Shown here piece after piece: positions 55,724 to 64,000 of a stretch of DNA of 64,000 bases (its first letter is position 1; each line of letters starts with the position of its first letter). The notes under the pieces were generated by a model. The model ran no database searches and was not told the origin of the DNA. It saw only the letters and a program-made list of their open reading frames with translations. Where the stretch lies: positions 200,034-264,033 of the forward strand of contig JABFVL010000004.1 in the NCBI GenBank assembly GCA_013362805.1, in the 5' to 3' direction. The stretch is from Mycobacteriales bacterium. Its GTDB lineage: Bacteria > Actinomycetota > Actinomycetes > Mycobacteriales > QHCE01. Both the position numbers and the translations under genes were made by a program.

Positions 55724-56563
55724 CTATGCTGTCGTCGAATACTCCGAGTCTGTGGCGACCAAAACGAACCCCAGTTTTCGATAGATGTGTACGGCCGCAT
55801 CGTTATCGGCCTCAACGTACAAAATGACTTCTTTGCGGCCCTGTGCTTGCAGATGGCGAAGCCCCAGAAGCGCAAGACTCGTTCCCAAGCCCGAGCCATG
55901 AGCTGTGGGGTCAATGCCAATCACATAAATTTCGCCGACAACATCACTGTGCGCCTTCGTCCAGTGGAAACCAACCAGCTCATCATCGCGGGTAAGAAGA
56001 AAGAAACCCTTCGGATCAAACCAGGGCTCGGCGATTCGGGCAGCCAGATCGGCGGCGGTCCACTTTCCTTGTTCCGGGTGATTGGCAAAAGCGGCACTGT
56101 TCACCCGCAGCCAGGCACTTTCATCCCGCCCAACCTCAAACGTGCGCACGACAACGCCATCTGGGAAGCGTGGCTCAGGCAATTCAGCCGTGTTGTCATA
56201 CGAGAACTTCCACAGCAACCGAGTGCGCTCCAAACCAAGCGCGGCCGCTAGCGGCACAGCGGCGGGATGCTCGCCATGGGCCCACACGCGCAGATCTCCG
56301 CCGCTAGCCTCGACAAGCTCCCGACCCAGCGAGACGCCAATGCCGCGTTGCCGGAAATCGGGGTGGACTACCAGCTCAGCGGAGCCCTCATGCAATTGGG
56401 CATATCCCGCCAATACACCATCTTCGGTGCGCAGGAAGTGGCCAGTATCCTCGCGCAATCGCAACATCGCGGCCTCATTGATCGGCGCAATGCCATCAAC
56501 ACGCTCGGCCGCCGCCACAAGCGCCGTGACTTGCTCAACCTGGGTGGGGGAAAGCACACTCAT
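55724..56563 (-). CDS. mshD: Mycothiol synthase
   Basis: This catalyses the last step of mycothiol biosynthesis, acetylation of Cys-GlcN-Ins by acetyl-CoA. The 279-residue protein has two tandem GNAT domains: the N-terminal one with [21 protein letters not shown], the C-terminal one with [24 protein letters not shown] and [18 protein letters not shown]. The active core [24 protein letters not shown] is typical of MshD. It overlaps the glnR stop by 4 nt; the pair corresponds to Rv0818-Rv0819. Confidence 0.94.
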   Translation of the reverse strand: MSVLSPTQVEQVTALVAAAERVDGIAPINEAAMLRLREDTGHFLRTEDGVLAGYAQLHEGSAELVVHPDFRQRGIGVSLGRELVEASGGDLRVWAHGEHPAAVPLAAALGLERTRLLWKFSYDNTAELPEPRFPDGVVVRTFEVGRDESAWLRVNSAAFANHPEQGKWTAADLAARIAEPWFDPKGFFLLTRDDELVGFHWTKAHSDVVGEIYVIGIDPTAHGSGLGTSLALLGLRHLQAQGRKEVILYVEADNDAAVHIYRKLGFVLVATDSEYSTTA

Positions 56564-57252
56564 GTCCGCACTCTTTCTTGCTCCATCGGTGAACGCGGCG
56601 GGGCGAACCGATAACCAACATGGCGCACCGTCCCGATCAACGACTCGTGCTCGCTGCCCAATTTCGCTCGCAGCCGACGCACGTGCACATCGACGGTGCG
56701 GGTGCCGCCGTAGTAGTCATAACCCCACACTTGTTGAAGCAACTGCTCGCGAGTAAAAACCCTTCCCGGATGCTGAGCCAAAAACCGCAAAAGCTCGAAC
56801 TCTTTGTACGTGAGGTCAAGCGGTCGCCCTTTCAGCCGAGCCGCGTAACTCGCCAAATCGATGACGAGCTCACCGGCTCTCACCAGGTCAGCTGAGGGTT
56901 CATCAACCTGCGAGGCCCCCACCGCAAGGCGCAACCGTGCCTCAATCTCAGCGGGCCCCGCCGTGGCAACAATCACATCATCAACACCCCACTCAGCCGA
57001 GATAGCGGCAAGCCCACCCTCGGTCAACACAACGATGAGCGGCACGCGCAAGCCCGTTGCCCGCAGCATTCGACATGTGCCACGAGCGGACACCAAATCA
57101 AAACGAGCGTCAACCAGCACCAACGCTGGATCTTGCCGCAGCAGGAGCGCCGATAGGTCGCCTCCGCCACGCCGAACGGTGTGGCCCAACAGTTCTAGAG
57201 CAGGTAGTGGGTTGTCTTTGGAGTCTCCAGCGGGAATGAGCAGGATCTCCAT
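56560..57252 (-). CDS. glnR: GlnR-type orphan winged-helix response regulator
   Basis: This is a 230-residue OmpR/PhoB-family regulator. The receiver domain occupies ~1-120, with Asp48 in LVDARFD at the usual phosphorylation position but without other typical acidic pocket residues at the N-terminus ([10 protein letters not shown]). The winged helix is [55 protein letters not shown]. GlnR is the nitrogen (and partly phosphate) regulator in actinobacteria and is often not phosphorylated. The ATG at 57252 is supported; the frame is open far upstream. No histidine kinase gene is adjacent. It is coupled to mshD by overlap. Confidence 0.88.
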   Translation of the reverse strand: MEILLIPAGDSKDNPLPALELLGHTVRRGGGDLSALLLRQDPALVLVDARFDLVSARGTCRMLRATGLRVPLIVVLTEGGLAAISAEWGVDDVIVATAGPAEIEARLRLAVGASQVDEPSADLVRAGELVIDLASYAARLKGRPLDLTYKEFELLRFLAQHPGRVFTREQLLQQVWGYDYYGGTRTVDVHVRRLRAKLGSEHESLIGTVRHVGYRFAPPRSPMEQERVRT

Positions 57253-57331
57253 GGATCCCAGAATAGACGCATACCCGGCCCACACGGTGGTACACGCAGC
57301 TTCGGCGAGCGGCGCATGGCACGATCGTGGC

Positions 57332-58270
57332 GTGAGCCAGCCGCATGACGACGACGTGACACGGGAATTTTTCCTGCCCCCCGATAGCGCGCCCACCGAG
57401 GAATTCCGACGGGTGGAGGCGCCGCCTTCGTCCACCAGCACCCCTTCCCGGGTCACATCCCTGGCGGCCTTGTTCGGGGTATTGGCCATCGCCGTCGCTG
57501 CCCTGGCGCTCCCGGATCGGATTGGCCTACTGGTCGCCGTCGTCGCTATCGTGCAGGCCGGATTGTGTTTGATATGGACATGGGTGACAAAACCGGAAAT
57601 GCCCGCTGGCTTGTTTATTACCGGGGGCGGCACAGCTATAGCGGCTGATTTGGCCGCTTTGCTCAACACGGATCAATCATTGAAAGCCCTGGCGTTGGTC
57701 GCGGCCGGCGGCTTTGGGCTTGCGATCACAGTGCAACTCGCCAGAGGGCGAGCTCGACATCGCGTCACCATGACACTTGGCCAACACGTCACCGTTGTGA
57801 TGGCGATGGTGGGTTTCGCGAGCCTGCCCATGCTCCTGCGCTTCGACGGCGGCGGCGTCCTCGCCCAGGTCGCGGTGCTGTGTGTGGGCGTGGCACTGGC
57901 CTGCGCCTACCTCCTTGATTTGGCTATACCGCGCCCAGCCGTACACGCCGATGTCGCGCGCGGCCTCATCGGCGCGGGCGGCGCCATCCTGGCAGGCCTC
58001 ATCTGCGGCGCCATCCTGTTGCCCATGTTGGCCGATGACGCATTCAACAAAGTTAGCTTCGGCAATACCGTCGCTGGTGCACTGCTTGGCGCGGTCGTCG
58101 CATTCGTCGCGGTGATCGCCGACATCGCCACCGCGTATGACGGTGCGGTGCGCACCTTCCGCCCCTCGGGGTTCAAACGTGTCGTATCCGTTGGGTTCGG
58201 GCCGCTGCTTGGCCTGGCCGTCACCGGTCCCGCCTGCTACTTGGTGGGGCCCGCCCTGCTCAACTGGTAA
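57332..58270 (+). CDS. Multi-pass membrane protein of unknown function
   Basis: This 312-residue protein has a polar N-terminus of ~45 residues ([18 protein letters not shown]) and about eight hydrophobic helices ([37 protein letters not shown] and later segments). Loops are short and there is no recognisable active site. I start it at the GTG at 57332; the frame is open upstream through glnR's opposite strand. It is divergent from glnR with only 79 nt between, so it may share regulation. Confidence 0.65.
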   Translation: MSQPHDDDVTREFFLPPDSAPTEEFRRVEAPPSSTSTPSRVTSLAALFGVLAIAVAALALPDRIGLLVAVVAIVQAGLCLIWTWVTKPEMPAGLFITGGGTAIAADLAALLNTDQSLKALALVAAGGFGLAITVQLARGRARHRVTMTLGQHVTVVMAMVGFASLPMLLRFDGGGVLAQVAVLCVGVALACAYLLDLAIPRPAVHADVARGLIGAGGAILAGLICGAILLPMLADDAFNKVSFGNTVAGALLGAVVAFVAVIADIATAYDGAVRTFRPSGFKRVVSVGFGPLLGLAVTGPACYLVGPALLNW

Positions 58271-58351
58271 TCGCTCCTGCGAGCGGTTCGCGCCCGAGTG
58301 GTAGCTTTCGCTACTTACCGTTGTTTTCCGTGAGAATGTGAAGGCCCCCCG

Positions 58352-59137
58352 GTGACGACTGAACACGGATACCCCGAGCAACCAGCCGCAACGCCGCCAC
58401 AAAGCGCTTCGCGGCCGCGCCGACGCCGGTGGTGGATCGCATTAGGCGTGGCCGTAGTCGTGATGTGTGGATGCTGCTCATTCGGGGACCGGCTCGCGGC
58501 GAACATCGCCGAGGACCAGCTAGTTCCAGTGGTCGAAGACGCGGCGGCCGAGCATGAACTAGAAGCGAGCGAAACCCATGTTGAGCTCAAGGGCTTTCCG
58601 TTCCTCACTCAGGTAGCGCAGCGCGAATTCGATGGCGCAGACATCAAAATGAAAAACGCGACCCTGCAGCAGGTGCCGCTCGAGAATGTGAACATCACCC
58701 TTTCTGGCGTCACCGTGCCGAGCGATCTACTCACGGGCGCCGATCCGCACGATGTCACGGTCGAACGTGTCGACGGCGTTGTGCGGATTGACCCGAAAGT
58801 TCTCGCGGCGCGTTTGCCTGTGCCCGACCTGGAGCTGCGCACCACCAACGGCAAACTTTTCGCGCAAGCCCGGCTCGAGATCAGGGGCTTCACGGGCGTG
58901 GTCGAAGGCGAAGTGAGTTTGCGGGTGGATAACGAAATGATCGTGCCCAACGTTTCTCAACTCACCTCGCAAGGCGGCCCGGCCCCTGAGGTGGCCACCG
59001 AATACATCAACACCGAGTTGGAACGTGGATACGCGCTGCCGGAGTTGCCCTTCGGGCTGAGCCTTACCGAGGTCGCCATCCGCGGCGATCTTATTGAGAT
59101 CCGCGGTGAGGGCGGAGACACCACGTTGGCGAATTAA
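58352..59137 (+). CDS. DUF2993 (LmeA-like) membrane-anchored protein
   Basis: This 261-residue protein has a short cytoplasmic basic segment (RPRRRRWW), one TM helix at ~28-46 and a DUF2993 domain from ~50 (AANIAEDQLVPVVEDAAAEH, ELEASETHVELKGFPFLTQV, and later VEGEVSLRVDNEMIV). The gene lies beside glnR and mshD as LmeA (Rv0817c) does in mycobacteria, where it binds phosphatidylinositol and affects mannan elongation. Orthology is inferred by domain and context. The start is the GTG at 58352. Confidence 0.8.
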   Translation: MTTEHGYPEQPAATPPQSASRPRRRRWWIALGVAVVVMCGCCSFGDRLAANIAEDQLVPVVEDAAAEHELEASETHVELKGFPFLTQVAQREFDGADIKMKNATLQQVPLENVNITLSGVTVPSDLLTGADPHDVTVERVDGVVRIDPKVLAARLPVPDLELRTTNGKLFAQARLEIRGFTGVVEGEVSLRVDNEMIVPNVSQLTSQGGPAPEVATEYINTELERGYALPELPFGLSLTEVAIRGDLIEIRGEGGDTTLAN

Positions 59138-59496
59138 TACACCAATGCTTGGGCGTGTTCGGCGAGGATCTCTTCGGCGAATACGGCTGCTCCGGCGATG
59201 CGCACTCCGGGAATCACGTCTTGTTCACCAATGTCGCGACGCTTCGCGCATTGGGTGCACAGCGTCAGCCGCCCCTCGGTCAGGAGTGCGTCCCGAAGTT
59301 CGGCGAGTGGCGCCGAATGGGGCAAAACAAACTCTTCAGCCCGTCCAGGCAGCGCGAACCACGACGATTCTCCGGTGAGCCACAGTGAAACCTGGGCGCC
59401 TGCCGCGAGCGCGGTCGCGGCGACAGTGAAAGCTTGTGCGCAGCGTTCTGGGGCGTCTACACCGGCGGTAACTTTGATGATCAATGGGCGAGTCAT
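59134..59496 (-). CDS. DsrE/DsrF-like sulfur-relay family protein
   Basis: This 120-residue single-domain protein begins MTRPLIIKVTAGVDAPERCA, with QAFTVAATALAAGAQVSLWLTGES typical of the DsrE fold. A pair of cysteines occurs in LCTQCAKRRD, which might be the sulfur carriers. The product ends ILAEHAQALVY. The longer frame to 59688 overlaps the neighbouring gene and is not supported. It converges on the lmeA-like gene, with a 4-nt overlap of the stops. Confidence 0.75.
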   Translation of the reverse strand: MTRPLIIKVTAGVDAPERCAQAFTVAATALAAGAQVSLWLTGESSWFALPGRAEEFVLPHSAPLAELRDALLTEGRLTLCTQCAKRRDIGEQDVIPGVRIAGAAVFAEEILAEHAQALVY

Positions 59497-59564
59497 GCCC
59501 GAAACCTTAACTCGGGCACCCCGGCAGACGTGGCTTGCTGGAGTACCTCCCCTACACTGGCCGG

Positions 59565-59666
59565 GTGCTGGAGACCATCTTTCTGTGCTTGTTGGTGGCG
59601 GCCTTCGCCGCTCTGTCCGGCAGCTTCGGCTATTTGTCAGTGCGACTCTGGAGTGGACGATCATGA
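59565..59666 (+). CDS. 33-aa single-helix mini-protein upstream of nitrobindin
   Basis: The GTG at 59565 starts a 34-codon frame reading MLETIFLCLLVAAFAALSGS then FGYLSVRLWSGRS, a single TM helix with a basic C-terminus. Its TGA overlaps the ATG of the next gene (ATGA), implying coupling. TACACT ends 6 nt before the GTG, fitting leaderless expression. It is too short for standard gene finders. Confidence 0.6.
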   Translation: MLETIFLCLLVAAFAALSGSFGYLSVRLWSGRS

Positions 59667-60247
59667 CTGAACCACTACCGCCCCTCATTGTGCCTGGGTC
59701 TTACCCATTTGAGGAGACAACAGATCTACGCCAAGGACCGGATTTGCATCCAGCGTTGTTGGGGCTTTTGCCGTACATCGGTGTGTGGCGTGGAATAGGC
59801 AAGGGTGGCTACCCGAACATTGAGGACTTCGACTACGCGCAAGAAGTGCGCTTCAGTCACGATGGTCGGCCCTTTTTGCACTATGAGTCACGTAGCTGGC
59901 GTATTGACGCCGATGGCAACGCGACGAGCCCCGCGGCCCGAGAGATAGGTTGGTGGCGACCTAAGGGTCGGGACGATGTGGAAGTCCTGTTGGCACACCC
60001 GACTGGCTTTGTTGAGCTTTATGTCGGCTCGATCGAGGGCATGAAGGTGGAACTTTCCACTGACATGGTGGCGCGCACGGAAACCGCCAAAGAAGTGACC
60101 GCGAACCACCGGTTGTATGGGATCGTTGAGGACACATTGTTGTACGCGGTGGATATGGCCGCCGAGGGCCATCCCCTCACTCCACATTTGTCTGCGCGTT
60201 TGGCCCGTATTCGCCACGCCGCCGGTAGCGAGAGCGAGAACTCATGA
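59663..60247 (+). CDS. Nitrobindin-like FABP-family heme protein
   Basis: This 194-residue beta-barrel protein has the nitrobindin G-x-W-x-G-x-G motif in GLLPYIGVWRGIGKGGYPNI (near residue 40), DYAQEVRFSHDGRPFLHYESRSW, and the C-terminal HLSARLARI with the likely axial His. In bacteria such proteins bind heme and isomerise peroxynitrite; in M. tuberculosis it is Rv0813c. The start overlaps the mini-protein stop, and its own stop overlaps the next ATG. Confidence 0.85.
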   Translation: MTEPLPPLIVPGSYPFEETTDLRQGPDLHPALLGLLPYIGVWRGIGKGGYPNIEDFDYAQEVRFSHDGRPFLHYESRSWRIDADGNATSPAAREIGWWRPKGRDDVEVLLAHPTGFVELYVGSIEGMKVELSTDMVARTETAKEVTANHRLYGIVEDTLLYAVDMAAEGHPLTPHLSARLARIRHAAGSESENS

Positions 60248-61131
60248 CCCAGCCTTCCGAGAAGCCCGTCCACGATTCGACACAGTCATTACCTGTTATT
60301 GGCGGGGACGAGCCCAAGGCGGCGTTTAGCCTGCCCTCATCGGAGGTTTCCGAACCACTTTCCGGCGGACGACCTGCCGCCCCGGCCCCGCGAGAGGACG
60401 CGGTGCCGATCGTAGGACAGTCATACACTGTGGATTCGGCGCCGCCGAGTCCGGTGAGTATGCCCATTTCGGGCCCACCTGTGTCGGCGTTTCCCGTATC
60501 GGGTCCCGGGAACGCGTTTCCCACGTCCGGCCCGGCTATGCATGGGCCGCAGATGGGAACGCCGCCACAATCGGCGCCGCCACACGGGTTCGGCGGCGGA
60601 ATGCCCCCGCAGCCACCCACGCATGGCTACCAGCAGCAATATTTCACCCCACCGCCAAAGAGCGGTAACGGCAAAGTTATCGCGCTTGTCGCCATCGCGG
60701 CCGTGGTGGTTTTGGGTGGTGGCCTTGGATTGATGGCCGCCATTGGGGGCGATGACGACGGCGATTCGGGTAATTCTGGTTCGGACACTGGGCTTTCCAG
60801 CGACCCCAGCAGCGTGGTTGAGCCGTTGGTAACAGCAATGGAAGAGGGCGACGCTGACGCCTATGAGAGCTTGTTGTGCTCGGAGAAGAAGGAAGATCTC
60901 TCAGGCGAGCTCTCGCAATTGTCCGCTGGTAACCAATTCAGTCTGAAAATTGACGTCGGTGAGCCAGAAACAGAAAAAATTAATGACGAAGAATACACCG
61001 TCACCGTTGATGCGGCCGTTGAAATTGAATACGCCGGAGACACCATTAATGACGATTACATAGTCACATTGGATGTCATCGCAGAAGACGACGAATGGAA
61101 AATCTGCGGTATAGATCAAGAGATTAAATAG
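60244..61131 (+). CDS. Membrane-anchored protein with proline-rich N-terminus
   Basis: This 295-residue protein has a ~140-residue Pro/Gly/Ser-rich cytoplasmic region and one TM helix at ~144-167 (VIALVAIAAVVVLGGGLGLM). An acidic extracellular linker (GGDDDGDSGNSGSD) leads to an NTF2-like domain (SSVVEPLVTAMEEGDADAYE; ITVTVDAAVEI; DEWKICGIDQEIK) with two Cys that could pair. This architecture (Pro-rich, TM, DUF4878/NTF2-like) is common in actinobacteria but the function is unknown. It overlaps the nitrobindin stop by 4 nt. Confidence 0.7.
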   Translation: MTQPSEKPVHDSTQSLPVIGGDEPKAAFSLPSSEVSEPLSGGRPAAPAPREDAVPIVGQSYTVDSAPPSPVSMPISGPPVSAFPVSGPGNAFPTSGPAMHGPQMGTPPQSAPPHGFGGGMPPQPPTHGYQQQYFTPPPKSGNGKVIALVAIAAVVVLGGGLGLMAAIGGDDDGDSGNSGSDTGLSSDPSSVVEPLVTAMEEGDADAYESLLCSEKKEDLSGELSQLSAGNQFSLKIDVGEPETEKINDEEYTVTVDAAVEIEYAGDTINDDYIVTLDVIAEDDEWKICGIDQEIK

Positions 61132-61306
61132 CAGCTCAAGAGGCTAATAAGATATCTGTTGATAGGCCGGAATGCGCAATTAAATACACTGCCCGTTAAC
61201 CAATTGTTCATTTACATGGTTTCTTGGCACATTATTGCTCATTAGACAAAGTTCTCCCGAAGATGAATGCGAAGATAATTCACTTCATTTGTCAAGGAGA
61301 CGATCA

Positions 61307-61762
61307 ATGTCGCTCATTCAAAAAATGTTAGGCGCCGCAGCGGCGATAGTCGTCGGGCTCAGCCTCGCCGTAGCCGGTGGAGCCGCCCCCGCCCAGGCCG
61401 TCGGCGCCAGCATCTGCGGATCTGGTTTCTACAACATCGATTCAGCCTCAGTGAAAGGCGACGGATACACCTGGGGCACTGTGTATCTCGCCTACAACAG
61501 CTCGAAAAAGCAAAACTGTGTTTACATGAACAAGTCTCGGTACGTGGGTAGCCCCACATGGACCAGCGCTTGGATCACCGTCGAAGGCGGTTACGGCAGC
61601 AGAACAGATGAGGGATTCTTCTCCTACTACGCCGCTACCAACCCGATTTACGCACCATCCGGCCGTTGCGTCCGATGGGGCGGCACCGGGTCTAATCAAG
61701 ACGGCGACAACTACAACGCAATTGGCGGAAGCTACGTGAGCCCCTGGGAACACTGCGGCTAA
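61307..61762 (+). CDS. Secreted spore-associated protein A-like protein
   Basis: This 151-residue protein has a Sec signal peptide ending in AAPAQA (cleavage after residue 31). The mature ~120-residue domain shows ICGSGFYNIDSASVKGDGYT, TVYLAYNSSKKQNCVYMNKS, WITVEGGYGS, GRCVRWGG and a final SPWEHCG. Four Cys and the Gly/Trp/Tyr pattern match the SapA family of Streptomyces. AAGGAGA precedes the ATG at 61307; the frame from 61235 adds 24 unsupported residues. It is monocistronic, in an AT-rich promoter region, and ends in a strong terminator. Confidence 0.7.
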   Translation: MSLIQKMLGAAAAIVVGLSLAVAGGAAPAQAVGASICGSGFYNIDSASVKGDGYTWGTVYLAYNSSKKQNCVYMNKSRYVGSPTWTSAWITVEGGYGSRTDEGFFSYYAATNPIYAPSGRCVRWGGTGSNQDGDNYNAIGGSYVSPWEHCG

Positions 61763-61776
61763 ATCCCGCACCATTT

Positions 61777-61817
61777 GCTGCGCCAATTCGTGCCCTCGAC
61801 GCACGAATTGGCGCAGC
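61777..61817. terminator. Perfect 17-bp stem-loop between convergent genes
   Basis: GCTGCGCCAATTCGTGC (61777-61793) and GCACGAATTGGCGCAGC (61801-61817) pair perfectly with a 7-nt loop. It sits 15 nt after the SapA-like stop and 4 nt before the pabC stop on the other strand, so it should end both transcripts. Confidence 0.85.
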
Positions 61818-61820
61818 GTT

Positions 61821-62675
61821 CTACATAGGAAAGCCAACCAATTCTTGAATAGCCGCGTTACTAGACCCAATTGGCAGCGGCGACGCGTCGATTTCAACGA
61901 TGGGAACAATGCCACGCACGCTAGAACACAGCCACGCACCATCGGCCGCGATGAGCTCGGCTCGGCTAATCAGCTCATATCCAGCGGTCAACCCTATTTC
62001 CGCGGCATTAGTAAACAGATATGCGGCGGTCGTGCCCGCGAGAATCCCTGTTTCAGTCGGCGTCGTAAACAAAGAAGCACCACGCTGCCATACAACAGAC
62101 GCGGTAGGCGCCTCCAACACATAGTCATCCGCGCTCATCAACAACACATCACCCATTCCACGGTGAGCCGCTTCCCGCAACGCGGCCATGTTCGCCGCAT
62201 AAGACAACGATTTCACTCCGCCCAACAGCCATGGCGCCCTTTCGCGGGCCAACACTGGGAATCCCCAGCTCAAACTCGCCAAGCGCACCCCGTGGCGACG
62301 AGTCGCGGTGAATATCTCGGGCACCGGGAAAACCACGGCGTACACGAACGGGCCGATTCCGCCGAATTCGGCACCTTTGGTCACGATGATCTTCACACCG
62401 GCTTCCGTGTCGCCCCAGCCAGCGATCGCTACTCGCACCAGCTCAGTCAGCGCCGATCTTTCGGGCGCCGGAATATGCAGACGTGATAGCGACCGCTCAA
62501 GTCTGTCCAAGTGTTCATCGAGCAACCAAGCCGCGTTGTTCCTGACGTGCATTGTTTCGAACGCGCCTTCACCGCGGGTCAAGCCCATGTCATCCGCACG
62601 CAAAAGCGGGGTTTCCACGGGCACGAGCCGGGGGCCCGCGCTCTCCAGCACGGCGATAATCGGAGTTGTTCGCAT
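61821..62675 (-). CDS. pabC: Aminodeoxychorismate lyase (class IV PLP aminotransferase fold)
   Basis: It converts 4-amino-4-deoxychorismate to p-aminobenzoate and pyruvate, for folate. The 284-residue protein has RGEGAFETMHVRNN (N-terminal domain), the PLP-lysine region LLGGVKSLSYAANMAALREA near residue 155, ADDYVLEAPTASVVWQRGAS and TPTETGILAGTTAAYLF. Branched-chain or D-amino-acid transaminases share the fold; the context (ygfZ, nitrobindin, as in Rv0811c-Rv0813c) favours PabC. It is divergent from ygfZ. Confidence 0.82.
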   Translation of the reverse strand: MRTTPIIAVLESAGPRLVPVETPLLRADDMGLTRGEGAFETMHVRNNAAWLLDEHLDRLERSLSRLHIPAPERSALTELVRVAIAGWGDTEAGVKIIVTKGAEFGGIGPFVYAVVFPVPEIFTATRRHGVRLASLSWGFPVLARERAPWLLGGVKSLSYAANMAALREAAHRGMGDVLLMSADDYVLEAPTASVVWQRGASLFTTPTETGILAGTTAAYLFTNAAEIGLTAGYELISRAELIAADGAWLCSSVRGIVPIVEIDASPLPIGSSNAAIQELVGFPM

Positions 62676-62740
62676 CCGTGCAGTCTAGGTCGGATACGTG
62701 CACGTGGCAGTTAGGGGAAATCACGGCATATGCTCATGCC

Positions 62741-63766
62741 ATGGTTTTGAAGCTCCCCGGCGCAGTGGCAGGCCTTGGCCGAGACGCGGCTGTGGCCGCC
62801 CATTATGGCGACCCATTTCGCGAGCAACGAGCTTTGCTTGAGCGTGTGGGTTTCGTGGATCGATCACATCGCGGGGTTATCTCGGTGAGTGGCGAGGACC
62901 GGCTGAGTTGGTTGCACACCCTCACTACACAACACCTGGAGAATCTCGCACCTTTCACCTCGACCGAGGCGTTGGTGCTGAGCCCACAGGGCCGCGTCGA
63001 GCACCACATGATGATCACTGATGATGGGCAGACAACCTGGCTTGACGTTGAGGCCGAGGACACCGCCGGGCTGCTGGCATACCTGGAGTCGATGCGGTTC
63101 ATGTTGCGGGTAGAGCCCACCGATGTGACGGAAAGCTGGGCGAGGATCGATGTCATTGGGGACGAGCTGCCCTCGGAGCTGCTGGGCGCCCCGGCCCCTA
63201 CAGAGATGTGGGAAGCCGTGGCTTTGCCGGCTGGCGGTTTCGCCCGGCGAGTGCCATGGCCAGGACCGCACAATCTCGAGTTGTTGGCGCCAAAGGCAAC
63301 ACTTGAGGATGTCGCATCTCAATTGGAAGGCTTTACCGCCGCTGGGCTGGACGCGTATGAGGCTCTTCGGGTCGCCGCGCAACGGCCTCGTTTGGGCGCC
63401 GAGACAGACGCGCACACCATTGTCCAAGAATCCTCGTGGGTGAATACGGCGGTCCATCTGAACAAGGGCTGCTATCGAGGTCAGGAAACCGTGGCCAAGG
63501 TGCAGAACTTGGGCCAGTCGCCACGAAAGCTGGTGCTGCTGCATTTGGATGGCTCGACTGATGAGCTTCCCCCCATGGGTGAGCCGGTGTTCCGCGCCGA
63601 TAGGCCAGACAAGCAGGTCGGATTCGTCGGCACTTCCGCGCGTCATGCCGACTTGGGCACGATTGTCCTTGCGGTTATAAAACGTGCGGTACGTCCCGAT
63701 GTCCCGCTGATGGTCGGCACTTCAGCTGCTCAGGTTGACGCCGAAAACGTTCCCGCAACTTTGTAG
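62741..63766 (+). CDS. ygfZ: Folate-binding protein YgfZ (iron-sulfur cluster maturation)
   Basis: This folate-dependent protein aids assembly or repair of certain Fe-S enzymes. The 341-residue product has the GcvT-like fold (YGDPFREQRALLERVGFVDRSHRGVISVSGEDRLSWLHTLTTQHL) and the diagnostic KGCYRGQET (K-G-C-Y-x-G-Q-E) near residue 247. The ATG at 62741 is preferred; the frame from 62666 adds 25 unrelated residues. It is divergent from pabC and corresponds to Rv0811c. Confidence 0.9.
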   Translation: MVLKLPGAVAGLGRDAAVAAHYGDPFREQRALLERVGFVDRSHRGVISVSGEDRLSWLHTLTTQHLENLAPFTSTEALVLSPQGRVEHHMMITDDGQTTWLDVEAEDTAGLLAYLESMRFMLRVEPTDVTESWARIDVIGDELPSELLGAPAPTEMWEAVALPAGGFARRVPWPGPHNLELLAPKATLEDVASQLEGFTAAGLDAYEALRVAAQRPRLGAETDAHTIVQESSWVNTAVHLNKGCYRGQETVAKVQNLGQSPRKLVLLHLDGSTDELPPMGEPVFRADRPDKQVGFVGTSARHADLGTIVLAVIKRAVRPDVPLMVGTSAAQVDAENVPATL

Positions 63767-63877
63767 TCTTAAAGCAGCACATGTCCTAGAACGCGGAAAG
63801 CGCCGCAAGATTTTGTGCGCCAAATCACTCATTAGCCAGTGAGTTCCTTCCCTTCCATGTCAGGATGAGTTAGATCA

Positions 63878-63898
63878 CGCGTTGATAACAGCAACGCG
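63878..63898 (+). terminator. 7-bp inverted repeat after ygfZ
   Basis: CGCGTTG and CAACGCG are perfect inverted copies around a 7-nt loop, 110 nt after the ygfZ stop and 35 nt before the next ATG. It may be a weak terminator or an operator. Confidence 0.3.
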
Positions 63899-63932
63899 AC
63901 GAATCAGCTCTGCCGGCGGGGGAAGGAGCGTT

Positions 63933-64000
63933 ATGACTGATGTCATGCCTGGTGGGCGCCGCAGACTCGATCGAATACTCGGCGAGGACTATCTCCTATC
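63933..64000 (+). CDS. Start of an RsiG-like (aerial mycelium formation) gene, truncated by window end
   Basis: After GGAAGGAG, the ATG at 63933 reads MTDVMPGGRRRLDRILGEDY with the frame still open at the window end. GRRRLDRxL matches the N-terminus of the RsiG/aerial mycelium formation family, the anti-sigma factor for WhiG that uses c-di-GMP. Only 22 residues are visible, so this is tentative. In Streptomyces an rsiG gene also lies in this neighbourhood. Confidence 0.5.
   Translation, partial: MTDVMPGGRRRLDRILGEDYLL

Noticed and set aside
55103-56251. 382-codon + strand open frame opposite ogt and mshD
   Set aside because: Both strands cannot be coding here; ogt and mshD have complete active-site motifs.

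Overview
The window comes from an actinomycete (Actinomycetota), probably a sporulating, mycothiol-producing one of moderately high GC. The evidence is mycothiol synthase (mshD), a GlnR-type regulator, an LmeA-like DUF2993 protein, a WXG100 protein, PerM, an RsiG-like N-terminus at the right edge, a spore-associated-protein-A-like secreted protein and many start codons that look leaderless. Gene order matches two Mycobacterium tuberculosis blocks: chorismate mutase-uvrD1-M23-sucC-sucD-perM-purN-purH (Rv0948c-Rv0957) and YgfZ-pabC-nitrobindin-lmeA-glnR-mshD-pst (Rv0811c-Rv0820). A Glycomycetaceae/Micromonosporales-like organism is possible but is only a guess.

Layout. 0-7 kb: end of an unknown gene, folD, an AlkZ-like winged-helix protein, purH-purN, a proline-rich DUF4190-type protein and perM. 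7.0-14.7 kb: an accessory segment between perM and sucD, where the reference order has none. It holds two GNAT acetyltransferases, small Cys-containing ORFs, an XRE-TPR regulator, an APH-type phosphotransferase, an extra TrpRS, an NTF2-like protein, an SGNH hydrolase and several frame-broken mini-genes. 14.7-26 kb: sucCD, a solo B12-binding protein, an M23 peptidase, pcrA, an unrecognised 814-aa protein, chorismate mutase and an MFS exporter, followed by a decayed lysX-type lysyl-tRNA synthetase. 26.5-43.6 kb: a complete 14-subunit nuo operon (complex I) headed by a menaquinone/geranylgeranyl reductase-like gene. 43.7-48.7 kb: PrsW protease, AI-2E-type permease, WXG100 protein and DinG helicase. 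48.8-55.1 kb: phosphate uptake (PhoU-like DUF47 + Pit; pstSCAB with a PHO-box-like repeat). 55.1-64 kb: ogt, mshD, glnR, a membrane protein, lmeA-like, DsrE, a 33-aa mini-membrane protein, nitrobindin, a membrane-anchored protein, a SapA-like protein, pabC, ygfZ and the start of an rsiG-like gene.

The most interesting object is a compact attenuator in front of chorismate mutase (about 24.06-24.26 kb). It has a promoter, an apparently leaderless 20-codon leader peptide with three Phe and three Tyr codons, mutually exclusive hairpins, an intrinsic terminator with six Ts, then the aroQ gene. This predicts control of the first committed Phe/Tyr step by ribosome stalling at Phe/Tyr codons. Second-tier items are the unassigned 814-aa protein with a kinase-like catalytic signature, the lysX pseudogene, and perfect palindromes in front of the B12-binding gene and between the menJ-like and prsW genes. 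No CRISPR array, tRNA, rRNA or insertion sequence was seen.
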